In this document: piece after piece, positions 8,852-16,212 of the stretch
Numbering within the stretch: the stretch's first letter is position 1
Layout of the letters: each line of letters begins with the position of its first letter
Assembly: GCA_947063855.1 (NCBI GenBank)
Contig: CAMSTW010000014.1
Span: forward strand, 1-50,250
DNA from: an uncultured Dorea sp.
Lineage (GTDB): Bacteria > Bacillota > Clostridia > Lachnospirales > Lachnospiraceae
Reading direction: 5' to 3'
DNA: 50,250 nucleotides
Notes under the pieces: model-generated
Database searches by the model: none
Told to the model about the DNA's origin: nothing
What the model saw: only the letters and a program-made list of their open reading frames with translations
Made by a program: the position numbers and the translations under genes

Positions 8852-9745
8852 ATGAAAACGAACTGGAGAAAGAGTCTTGAGACCATACTATGTGTACTGC
8901 TGGGCAATATGATCCTGGCGGTTGCGGTGGGGGCGTTTATCGTACCGCACGGAATCATCATGGGCGGGTCGACCGGTATTGCCCTTACGATTAATCATTA
9001 TGTCGACGGGAATCTGTCTGCGATTGTATTTGCCGTAAATATTATACTTTTTATCCTGGGGACGATTGTACTGGGGAAGAAATTCGCATTGACGACGCTG
9101 GTCAGTACGATTGTATATCCGGTCTTCTTGTCCATTGTGCAGGCGATTCCCGGGATCACAGAGCTTACGGATAACATTATGCTTGCCTCTCTCTACGGGG
9201 GAGCCGTGCTGGGTCTTGGAATCGGACTGGTGGTGCGCGTGGGCGCCTCCACGGGAGGTACAGATATTCTTGCACTGGTGCTTCACAAGTGGTTCCATAT
9301 TGCATTGGCGGTGTTTATATACATTGTGGATTTTTCCGTACTTCTGTGTCAGGCATTTTTCTCCAGTTCAGAGCAGATCCTCTACGGTATCCTTGCGCTG
9401 GTGGTGACTACGATGATGCTGAACCGGGTCGTGCTGATGGGTCAGTCTCAGATCCAGCTTTTTATCATAACCGAGAAGTATGAGGAAGTAAAGGAGAAGG
9501 TGTTAAAGGAGATTGACGCCGGGGTTACCATGGTCCATATCGAGACGGGCTACGGCGCGAAGCAGCAGAAGGGTGTGCTGTGCGTGATACCGAACCGGAA
9601 GCTGTACTCCATTAACCAGACGATTCAGATGGTTGATCCCAGGGCGTTTATTACGATTACGCAGATCAATGAGGTGCGCGGGCGGGGATTTACCATGGAC
9701 AGAGACGCCGGTATTCCTCAAAGGGAAGAAGGCAAAGAAAAATGA
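8852..9745 (+). CDS. YitT family membrane protein (copy 1)
   Basis: A 297-residue protein with five to six hydrophobic helices in the first 200 residues (DUF161/YitT_membrane), including the conserved GGSTGIAL and GASTGGTD glycine motifs. A soluble C-terminal DUF2179 domain (about 205-285) ends with DPRAFITITQINEVRGRGF. YitT proteins are widespread in Firmicutes; the transport or signalling role has not been settled. A second paralogue lies at 12014, on the other side of an AAA ATPase gene. The C-terminal tail is short and charged. Confidence 0.9.
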   Translation: MKTNWRKSLETILCVLLGNMILAVAVGAFIVPHGIIMGGSTGIALTINHYVDGNLSAIVFAVNIILFILGTIVLGKKFALTTLVSTIVYPVFLSIVQAIPGITELTDNIMLASLYGGAVLGLGIGLVVRVGASTGGTDILALVLHKWFHIALAVFIYIVDFSVLLCQAFFSSSEQILYGILALVVTTMMLNRVVLMGQSQIQLFIITEKYEEVKEKVLKEIDAGVTMVHIETGYGAKQQKGVLCVIPNRKLYSINQTIQMVDPRAFITITQINEVRGRGFTMDRDAGIPQREEGKEK

Positions 9746-9850
9746 TGCGTGATTTCAGGAGGAGAATTATCTGAATTGTTTGACAAAATATAAAGAAATA
9801 AAGAGCATACAAATAAATAAAAAAATATAAGTAAAAATTAAAAAAACATG

Positions 9851-9879
9851 TTGACAAATAAAGATAAGTGTGATATCTT
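9851..9879 (+). promoter_or_regulatory. Promoter of the AAA ATPase/nuclease-like gene
   Basis: TTGACA (9851-9856), a 17-bp spacer and TATCTT (9874-9879), in very AT-rich surroundings. The predicted start near 9886 gives a leader of about 330 nt. A weaker TTGACA at 9780-9785 has no good -10. Confidence 0.65.
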
Positions 9880-9950
9880 ATATTTAACAAATAACAGAGC
9901 CGGATTACAAGACAGACGCGAGCTGTAAGTAAGAGGATGTTATTTTAAGA

Positions 9951-9966
9951 TCAACACAGGTGTTGA
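9951..9966. promoter_or_regulatory. 16-bp perfect dyad, operator-like
   Basis: TCAACAC-AG-GTGTTGA is a perfect inverted repeat with a 2-base centre. It lies about 65 bases downstream of the predicted transcript start. The short centre suits a dimeric protein site better than an RNA hairpin. Confidence 0.35.
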
Positions 9967-10131
9967 AAGACGGTTCTTGAGAAAGAAGGCGCTAAGTATC
10001 AGGAGTCGGAGAGTTTATGAAAAGGAGGTACAGACCACCAAAAGCTTAAACTTGTTTCAAAAATACCAGAATCGGGCAGTGAATTGGTAGAGCATCGAGA
10101 ATCTGAACCGAAAAGAAAGAGGTAAAAAAGA

Positions 10132-10152
10132 ATGATTGAAGTATCAGAGTAA
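10132..10152 (+). CDS. Possible 6-residue leader peptide (MIEVSE)
   Basis: ATG at 10132 follows an AAAGAGG-like ribosome site by about nine bases. The frame closes at TAA 10150-10152, which overlaps the base of the hairpin at 10149-10190. The position just ahead of a hairpin and the AAA gene resembles an attenuation leader. There is no evidence that it is translated. Confidence 0.25.
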   Translation: MIEVSE

Positions 10153-10190
10153 AGGCGGATATCAATGAAGAGATTGGTATCCGTCTTTAC
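10149..10190 (+). other. 18-bp hairpin in the AAA gene leader
   Basis: GTAAAGGCGGATATCAAT (10149-10166) pairs with ATTGGTATCCGTCTTTAC (10173-10190) over 18 pairs, two of them G-U, closing a GAAGAG loop. No U-tract follows directly. The hairpin ends eight bases before the AAGGAG ribosome site (10199-10204) used by the downstream gene. Confidence 0.6.
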
Positions 10191-10214
10191 ATGATGTTAA
10201 GGAGTATGTTGGAT

Positions 10215-11813
10215 ATGCGTAAATGCTTTAACACAACGGGTGTATGTTATCCGAAAGAGCATTATATGGTAGATATGAATGTGCGTCTGGAAGAAATCCG
10301 GGGAATGATTGCCAGAGGAGAATATTTTGCTGTCAACAGGGCGCGTCAGTATGGGAAGACGACAACGCTTCATCTGCTTGCACAGAAGCTGTCTGCGGAT
10401 TATGCTGTATTCGCGCTCAGTTTTGAGGGGATGGAGGATGAAGTGTTTGAGACATCGGCGCGGTTCTGTGATAGATTCTGCCGTCTGCTGTATCGGTATC
10501 TGCTGTATCATACAGTTTCGGGAGTTCCGGATTCTCTGAAAGGCGGTCTTGAGAAGATGCGCTCTGTAAATATGGACATGGAGGATTTGTCAGATTTTAT
10601 AACGGAATTATGCGCAGACTCGGCGAAACCGGTTGTTCTTATGATTGATGAGGTGGATCAGGCAGGGAACCAGAAGATATTTCTTACCTTTTTAGGAATG
10701 CTCAGACGCAAATACTTGTCAAGAAGAGCAGAACCTACATTTCAATCTGTGATACTGGCGGGCGTTTATGATATCAAGAACCTGAAGCTGAAGATTCGCT
10801 CAGAAGAAGTATTTCAATACAATAGTCCGTGGAATATTGCGGCTGATTTTGGTGTGGATATGAGTTTTTCTATATCAGACATAGCGGATATGCTTATGGA
10901 ATATGAGGCGGATACCTGTACTGGGATGAATGTTGGCAGTATGGCAGAACTCATTTATGAATATACTTCCGGATATCCGTTTCTGGTATCACGGCTCTGT
11001 AAGATTATGGATGAGCAGATTCCGGGAAAAGACGAATTCCCCAACCCGGCTTCTGCATGGACAAGAGATGGATTTCTTGAAGCTGTCAAGGTATTGCTGG
11101 CAGAATCAAATACCTTATTTGATGATATGGTGAAGAAGCTGGCTGATTATCCGGAATTGAGGCAGGCACTTTACAGTATTTTATTCCGGGGGGAGCGGAT
11201 ACCTTATAATATTAATAATCCGGCAATTAATCTGGGGGTTATGTTCGGATTTATAGAAGAAATGCATGAAAGTGGGAATATTGCGATTTCGAACCGGATA
11301 TTTGAAACAAGGATATATAATATGTTTATTTCTGAAGAAGTACTCGGCAGTACTCTATATAAAGCAGCGTCTGTAGATAAGGACGGGAATCGTTTTATTA
11401 GGGATGGGAAACTTGACATGGAGCAGGTACTTAAGCGTTTTGTAGAATCCTTTACAGATATTTATTATGATGCGGATGAGGCTTTTGTGGAGGAGAATGG
11501 GCGTCGGTTTTTCCTGCTCTATCTGAAGCCGATCATCAATGGCGTTGGGAATTTCTATGTAGAGGCAAGAACCAGAAATATGCGGAGGACAGATGTGATC
11601 ATTGATTACAGAGGACAGCAGTTCGTGTGCGAACTTAAGATCTGGCATGGACAGGAATATAACACACGCGGAGAGGAGCAGCTGGCGGACTACATGGATT
11701 CCTACCATCTGACAACAGGATACATGTTGAGTTTTAATTTTAACAGGAATAAGAAGGTTGGAGTGCACAAGGTATGGTTGGGGGACAAATTACTTATAGA
11801 AGCGGTTGTCTGA
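10215..11813 (+). CDS. AAA-like ATPase with C-terminal PD-(D/E)XK-like domain (1)
   Basis: A 532-residue protein. The start at 10215 is preferred over the first ATG at 10191, because AAGGAG lies at 10199-10204 and the earlier ATGs abut a hairpin. The P-loop NRARQYGKTTTL (about 41-52) lacks the usual first glycine but keeps GKT, as in the family with (T/N)RxRxxGK(S/T). Walker B LMIDEVDQ is near 143. The C-terminal segment RTDVIIDYRGQQFVCELKIW (about 458-477) has the D...ELK pattern of PD-(D/E)XK nucleases. The architecture matches the AAA-ATPase_like/PDDEXK_9 group, common and multicopy in Clostridia and Bacteroidetes, with no established role. Nuclease activity is inferred only. Confidence 0.82.
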   Translation: MRKCFNTTGVCYPKEHYMVDMNVRLEEIRGMIARGEYFAVNRARQYGKTTTLHLLAQKLSADYAVFALSFEGMEDEVFETSARFCDRFCRLLYRYLLYHTVSGVPDSLKGGLEKMRSVNMDMEDLSDFITELCADSAKPVVLMIDEVDQAGNQKIFLTFLGMLRRKYLSRRAEPTFQSVILAGVYDIKNLKLKIRSEEVFQYNSPWNIAADFGVDMSFSISDIADMLMEYEADTCTGMNVGSMAELIYEYTSGYPFLVSRLCKIMDEQIPGKDEFPNPASAWTRDGFLEAVKVLLAESNTLFDDMVKKLADYPELRQALYSILFRGERIPYNINNPAINLGVMFGFIEEMHESGNIAISNRIFETRIYNMFISEEVLGSTLYKAASVDKDGNRFIRDGKLDMEQVLKRFVESFTDIYYDADEAFVEENGRRFFLLYLKPIINGVGNFYVEARTRNMRRTDVIIDYRGQQFVCELKIWHGQEYNTRGEEQLADYMDSYHLTTGYMLSFNFNRNKKVGVHKVWLGDKLLIEAVV

Positions 11814-11859
11814 AAGAGAGCGCTGTGTTACAATGTTTTAAAATTTTTACGGGGATGTG

Positions 11860-11888
11860 TTGACAAAAGAATTTCTGGAGGATATACT
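11860..11888 (+). promoter_or_regulatory. Consensus promoter upstream of the second YitT gene
   Basis: TTGACA (11860-11865), a 17-bp spacer and TATACT (11883-11888). The predicted start is near 11895, only a few bases before a terminator-like hairpin at 11903-11943. The resulting primary transcript could be about 45 nt unless read-through occurs. Confidence 0.7.
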
Positions 11889-11902
11889 GATAATTAGAAG
11901 AG

Positions 11903-11943
11903 CAGTTGCGAATTATATTTTTATAGTTTGCGGCTGTTTTTTT
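11903..11943 (+). terminator. Intrinsic terminator in the leader of the second YitT gene
   Basis: CAGTTGCGAA pairs with TTTGCGGCTG (10 bp, three G-U) across an AT-rich loop, followed directly by seven or eight Ts. It could end transcription of the upstream AAA gene. Because a promoter lies just 5' of it, it could also act as an attenuator or release a very short RNA. Confidence 0.65.
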
Positions 11944-12013
11944 GTCATATTATACGAAAAAGGCGTCAGATTCAAGATAGGATGAATGGAAGAGGAATAT
12001 CAGGAGGTGTATT

Positions 12014-12880
12014 ATGATGAAGCATCAGATGAATTGGAAAGAATTGGGGATTGACCTGCTGGTCGATATCGCGGCGAGTATGTTGATTGCGCTGGGAATC
12101 TATAATTTTGCCCTGCATGCGAACTTTCCCGTGGCGGGATTCTCTGGAATCGCAATCATCCTGTACCACCTGTTCGGATTACCGGTCGGTGCAGGGACGC
12201 TGCTTTTGAATGTGCCGGTCGCCATATTCTGTTATAAATTCCTGGGAAGGACATTTTTCTTAAAATCCGTCAAGACGATGATCATATCCTCTGTCTTTCT
12301 GGATTATATTGCGCCTATGTTCCCTGTATACGCCGGCAACCGCCTGCTGGCGGCTCTCTGCATGGGAGTGCTGGCCGGCGCGGGGTATGCGATCGTGTTC
12401 ATGCGCGGTTCCTCCACCGGAGGACAGGACTTTATCAGCATGGCAATCAAGAAAGTAAAGCCTCATATGTCGCTTGGAATCATCACATTCGTGTTAGATA
12501 CCACGACCATTGTGCTGGGAAGTCTGGTCGTATTCAAGGATATCGACGGATTTATCTATGGAATCATAGTGACCTATCTCATGGCGATCGTCATGGACCG
12601 CATCCTGTATGGAATTGACGAAGGCAAGATGACTCTCATCGTGACAGAGCATGGCGCAGAGGTCGCAGAATGCATAGACGAGTATTCCGGAAGAGGATCC
12701 ACCATCCTCAGAGGAATGGGAAGCTATTCGAAGAAGAACAAGGATGTCGTCATGTGCGCCTGCAACAACAAGCAGATGTATACCATCAAGAAACTCGTCC
12801 GTCAGATCGACCCACTGGCCTTTACAATCATCATGGAGTCCAACGAAGTCGTAGGAGAAGGTTTTAAAGAGGAGATATAA
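12014..12880 (+). CDS. YitT family membrane protein (copy 2)
   Basis: A 288-residue protein with the same layout as the gene at 8852. Hydrophobic helices fill residues 15-200 with GFSGIAI and GSSTGGQDF motifs, and a C-terminal DUF2179 domain (about 205-285) ends in DPLAFTIIMESNEVVGEGF. CAGGAGG precedes the start; ATG codons at 12014 and 12017 are both possible. The two copies differ widely in sequence, so they are old paralogues rather than a recent duplication. The biochemical function of the family is unknown. The gene is convergent with pepT across a large palindrome. Confidence 0.9.
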   Translation: MMKHQMNWKELGIDLLVDIAASMLIALGIYNFALHANFPVAGFSGIAIILYHLFGLPVGAGTLLLNVPVAIFCYKFLGRTFFLKSVKTMIISSVFLDYIAPMFPVYAGNRLLAALCMGVLAGAGYAIVFMRGSSTGGQDFISMAIKKVKPHMSLGIITFVLDTTTIVLGSLVVFKDIDGFIYGIIVTYLMAIVMDRILYGIDEGKMTLIVTEHGAEVAECIDEYSGRGSTILRGMGSYSKKNKDVVMCACNNKQMYTIKKLVRQIDPLAFTIIMESNEVVGEGFKEEI

Positions 12881-12889
12881 CCCACACGA

Positions 12890-13018
12890 ATTAACCGTAT
12901 GTTTCGTCGGCCTGCTTTCCCAAGCGCACATGTGTAAAAGTCTTGATGCGGTCCGCTGCACCTGCGTTTTTACACATGCACTCTCGAAAAAGCATGCTCG
13001 CCGAAACGTATGGGTAAT
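12890..13018. repeat. 129-bp imperfect palindrome between convergent genes
   Basis: The left arm (12890-12939) and the reverse complement of the right arm (12967-13018) align almost throughout. They share ATTA-CC-TA-GTTTCG at the outer ends, TGCTTT in the middle and CATGTGTAAAA at the inner ends, around a loop of about 27 nt. It fills the gap between yitT and pepT and could form one long hairpin on either strand. It may be a bidirectional terminator or a remnant of a small palindromic mobile element. No transposase or target duplication is seen. Confidence 0.7.
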
Positions 13019-13059
13019 TTGTCCCTTGAACAGTATACCAACGGTATAAACATATACAC

Positions 13060-14277
13060 CTACCTGGCGTATAGTTTCACAAGTTCAACCACAACATCCA
13101 CAGTCTTATCCATTCCTTCCACCGTGATGTGCTCATAAGGTCCGTGATATGCGTGTCCGCCGGTTCCGAGATTGGGGCACGGCAGACCCATGAAGCTTAA
13201 CTGACTTCCGTCAGTGCCGCCGCGGATCGCACTTACAAGCGGCGTAACGCCGGCGTTCTCACAAGCGGTCTTGGCGCTGTCGATCAGGTGCATGCAGCCG
13301 GCAATGATCTCTGCCATATTCTTGTACTGTTCGGTGATCGTTAGCGTAACGGTCCCCTCTCCCCACTTCGCATTCAGGTTCTTCTCGATCAGGCGCAGGG
13401 TACGCTTCCTTGCTTCGAAGAAATTCTTGTCATGATCCCTGACGATATAGTTAAGCTGTGCCTTTGCACATTCTCCGGACATGCTCATGAGGTGATAGAA
13501 GCCCTCGTATCCTTCTGTCCCGCGGGAAGTCTCCATACCCGGAAGCATCGCATTGATCTCCATGGCAACCAGACTTGCATTGATCATGGTATCCTTCCCG
13601 GAGCCGGGATGTACGTTGAAGCCCTTCACGTCAAACCGTGCCTTGCACGCGTTGAAGCTTTCGTACTGGATCTCGCCTTCTGTATCGCCGTCCAGTGTAT
13701 AGGCGTAATCCGCCCCGAATCTCGCTACATCAAAATGCGACGCGCCGGTTCCGACCTCCTCGTCGGGCGTGAATGCAACGCAGATGGTCCCATGCGGGAT
13801 CTGCTCTGTCTGAATCCGTTCGATCATGGTGAGGATCTCGGCAATCCCGGCCTTGTCGTCTGCGCCAAGGATCGTGGTACCGTCGCTGGTGATCAGTGTC
13901 CGTCCGGCAAGGCTCTTTAGATGCTGGAAATTGTCCGGACTTAAGGTAAGGCCGCTGTCGCCCAGTGCCAGTTCGCCGCCGTCATAATTCTCTGTGAGAA
14001 CAGGCTTGATCTCGTGGTCGCAGAAGTCGGCTACCGTATCCATATGGGCGATAAATCCAATCGCCGGCTTATCCTCGAGTCCCAAAGTCGCAGGCAGCTT
14101 CCCATACAGATAGCACTGGTCATGGAGAAAGACGTCGGATAACCCCATCTCCTCCATCTCCTGCTTAAGAAGTCTTGCGAGGTCGAACTGACACTGGGAA
14201 GAAGGGACAGTGCTGCTCTCTTCGTCGCTTGGTGTGCGGACAACTACGTACTTTAATAATCGTTCATACGCTTTCAT
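13060..14277 (-). CDS. pepT: Peptidase T (tripeptide aminopeptidase)
   Basis: A 405-residue M20B metallopeptidase, close to the 408 residues of E. coli PepT. The start at 14277 follows AAGGGGAAA; the longer frame would run into the upstream promoter region. Zinc ligands are visible: AHMDT (about 77-81), GADDKAG with bridging Asp (about 139-145), the TPDEEVGTG general-base glutamate (about 174-182), LDGD (near 196) and a C-terminal GGHAYHGP histidine. RGGTDGS is conserved for substrate binding. It removes the N-terminal residue from tripeptides in the cytoplasm. It is monocistronic, with dyad structures in its leader. Confidence 0.95.
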   Translation of the reverse strand: MKAYERLLKYVVVRTPSDEESSTVPSSQCQFDLARLLKQEMEEMGLSDVFLHDQCYLYGKLPATLGLEDKPAIGFIAHMDTVADFCDHEIKPVLTENYDGGELALGDSGLTLSPDNFQHLKSLAGRTLITSDGTTILGADDKAGIAEILTMIERIQTEQIPHGTICVAFTPDEEVGTGASHFDVARFGADYAYTLDGDTEGEIQYESFNACKARFDVKGFNVHPGSGKDTMINASLVAMEINAMLPGMETSRGTEGYEGFYHLMSMSGECAKAQLNYIVRDHDKNFFEARKRTLRLIEKNLNAKWGEGTVTLTITEQYKNMAEIIAGCMHLIDSAKTACENAGVTPLVSAIRGGTDGSQLSFMGLPCPNLGTGGHAYHGPYEHITVEGMDKTVDVVVELVKLYAR

Positions 14278-14422
14278 AATTTGATTTCCCCTTTGTATAT
14301 TTTTAGATGGACCGCGGGTCCGATACAAAGATTGTAGCACAAATTGCCGGCTGCTGCATTAATAAATACTTCTGCTGTGGAAAAATAATCCGAAGTGTGA
14401 TACAATTCATTTGGCTAAACTG

Positions 14423-14455
14423 TAAGAGCCGGTGCTGCGGCAGACCGGCCTCTTA
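14423..14455 (+). other. Strong stem-loop in the murE leader
   Basis: TAAGAGCCGGT (14423-14433) pairs with ACCGGCCTCTTA (14444-14455), 11 pairs with one bulge and a 10-nt loop. No T-run follows, so it is not a typical terminator. It lies just downstream of a candidate -10 at 14401-14406. Confidence 0.5.
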
Positions 14456-14552
14456 ACACAGGAAGTTATCGTGAAGGGTTTCATATAGGAACAGTTGTAT
14501 CATAGAATAGAAAGTAGAAGTGGATGTTCGACCGTACAGGTGGAAAGAGTCC

Positions 14553-14651
14553 ATGGAAGCAGTCATGAGAGAAATCAGAGAAGAAGTTAGGAAGATTACC
14601 AGGAAAGGAGAGGCTGTCCGGATATCGAAAGAGCGGGATATACGTATATAG
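14553..14651 (+). CDS. Possible small ORF (32 aa) upstream of murE
   Basis: A reading frame of 32 codons begins after a purine-rich GTGGAAAGAG stretch and ends two bases before a GTG that could start murE. It is rich in Arg, Glu, Lys and Ile. A still shorter frame of 14 codons (14524-14568) ends in an ATGA overlap with an internal ATG of this frame. Neither resembles a protein I know. They may be leader peptides or chance frames. Confidence 0.2.
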   Translation: MEAVMREIREEVRKITRKGEAVRISKERDIRI

Positions 14652-14692
14652 CGGTGTCCCTGTTCTCTAAGCCGGCGGCAGGCAGTGAGATT

Positions 14693-16153
14693 ATGAGATT
14701 AACCCAGATGCTGGAACATCTGCAATACGAGGTGGTTCAGGGAAATGATGAGATTGAGGTAACAGAGCTGATCAATGATTCAAGGAAGGTAACAGAAGGA
14801 AGTGTGTTTGTCTGTATCAGCGGCGCGGTATCGGACGGCCATGCTTATGCCGGGGATGTGGCCGATAAGGGAGCCGCCGCGCTCATCGTTGAGAAGGAAG
14901 TAGAGGTCCCGGAGGATGTGGCCGTGATTCGTGTCACGGATACCCGGTATGCGCTGGCGCTGATGTCGGCGGCTTATTTCGGATATCCGGCCAGGAAGCT
15001 TAAGGTCATTGGTATCACCGGAACGAAGGGGAAGACCACCACGACCTATATGGTTAAGTCAATTCTTGAAGGAGTCGGACATAAGGTGGGGCTGATCGGG
15101 ACGATTGAGGCGCTGATCGGGGAGAAGTCCATACCGGCAAATAATACAACGCCGGAGTCCTACACGATCCACCAGTATTTTGCAGAGATGGTTGCGGCAG
15201 GGTGTGACAGTGTGGTGATGGAGGTTTCTTCCCAGGGACTGATGCTCCACCGCACGGCGGGGATTCCATTCGAGATCGGAATCTTCACCAATCTGGGAGA
15301 AGACCATATCGGACCGAACGAACATAAGGATTTTGAGGATTATAAGCGGTGCAAGGGAATCCTGTTTACCCAGTGCAGGCTGGGAATTGCGAATGTAGAC
15401 GATCCGTGGTATGAGGATGTGTTCCGGGATGCAACCTGCAGGACGGAGACCTTCGGATTTTCCGAGAAGGCGGACTTAAGGGCAACAGAGATCGAACATA
15501 TCACGAGGCCGGGGTATCTGGGGGTGCGTTACCATGTGGGCGGACTGATGGATTTTGATGTGGAGATTGACATACCGGGGGATTTCAGCGTATATAATTC
15601 TTTGACAGCGATTGCCGTGTGCAGGCATTTTGACGTTCCGGCGGCGAAGATCAGGGAGGCCTTGAAGGCGGCGAAGGTGAGAGGCCGTATCGAGATGGTA
15701 AAGGTGTCGGATGATTTTACCATGATGATTGATTATGCGCACAACGCCATGAGTCTTGAGAGCCTGCTGCATACGCTCAGGGATTATAAGCCGGAACGGA
15801 TTGTGACCATATTCGGGTGTGGCGGCAACCGGTCGAAGACCAGGCGGTATGAGATGGGTGAGGTATCGGGGCGCATGTCGGATTTTACCATCATCACGTC
15901 GGATAATCCGCGGTTTGAGGAACCGCAGGATATTATCGACGATATTATCACGGGGATCAAGAAGACGGATGGGGAATATATTGCCATCTGTGACCGGAAA
16001 GAGGCGATCCGGTACGCGATCCGTCACGGAAGGCCGGGGGACGTCATTATCCTGGCCGGGAAGGGGCATGAGACCTACCAGGAGATTAAGGGCGTGAAGT
16101 ATGATATGGATGACCGTAACCTGATTAAGGAAGTACTGGAAGAGATCAGGTGA
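14693..16153 (+). CDS. murE: UDP-MurNAc-tripeptide synthetase (MurE)
   Basis: A 486-residue cytoplasmic Mur ligase. Family members begin with a sequence like MRLTQML, so 14693 is preferred to the GTG at 14654, which adds 13 untypical residues; neither start has a strong ribosome site. The ATP loop GITGTKGKTTT is near residue 108, the carbamylated-lysine region is YKRCKG, and the Mur signature NLGEDH is near 206. The DNPRFEEP motif near 408 is the diagnostic for meso-diaminopimelate as the added amino acid. It extends UDP-MurNAc-L-Ala-D-Glu in peptidoglycan synthesis. priA follows 59 bases downstream. Confidence 0.94.
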   Translation: MRLTQMLEHLQYEVVQGNDEIEVTELINDSRKVTEGSVFVCISGAVSDGHAYAGDVADKGAAALIVEKEVEVPEDVAVIRVTDTRYALALMSAAYFGYPARKLKVIGITGTKGKTTTTYMVKSILEGVGHKVGLIGTIEALIGEKSIPANNTTPESYTIHQYFAEMVAAGCDSVVMEVSSQGLMLHRTAGIPFEIGIFTNLGEDHIGPNEHKDFEDYKRCKGILFTQCRLGIANVDDPWYEDVFRDATCRTETFGFSEKADLRATEIEHITRPGYLGVRYHVGGLMDFDVEIDIPGDFSVYNSLTAIAVCRHFDVPAAKIREALKAAKVRGRIEMVKVSDDFTMMIDYAHNAMSLESLLHTLRDYKPERIVTIFGCGGNRSKTRRYEMGEVSGRMSDFTIITSDNPRFEEPQDIIDDIITGIKKTDGEYIAICDRKEAIRYAIRHGRPGDVIILAGKGHETYQEIKGVKYDMDDRNLIKEVLEEIR

Positions 16154-16212
16154 TAATTAGGTTGAGGGAATCTTGAGGGTTATAAGGTAATATATGAGGC
16201 TGGGGGGAGATT

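Larger units (their letters stand above)
9746..10214 (+). other. AT-rich non-coding region leading into the AAA ATPase gene
   Basis: A 469-base gap without a credible long gene. Its first 150 bases are far richer in A and T than the flanks. In order it holds a promoter (9851-9879), a perfect 7+2+7 dyad (9951-9966), a 6-codon reading frame with a ribosome site (10132-10152) and a long hairpin (10149-10190). Together these suggest a transcribed leader of about 330 nt with post-transcriptional control. No known riboswitch class was recognised by eye. Confidence 0.5.
14278..14692. other. Divergent intergenic region pepT/murE
   Basis: The 415-base gap serves both divergent genes. On the pepT side (minus strand) it has a TACAAT -10 at 14331-14336, a GGACC-CGC-GGTCC dyad (14309-14321) and an 8-bp CTTTGTAT/ATACAAAG hairpin (14291-14330) that takes in part of the ribosome site. 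On the murE side it has TACAAT (14401-14406) with a weak TGGAAA -35, then a hairpin (14423-14455) and two short overlapping reading frames. No gene of normal size is supported. Confidence 0.45.

Noticed and set aside
10021..10050. AAAAGGAGGT followed by a 10-codon frame in the AAA gene leader
   Set aside because: The ribosome-site-like sequence lies inside the short frame and no start codon follows it at a suitable distance.
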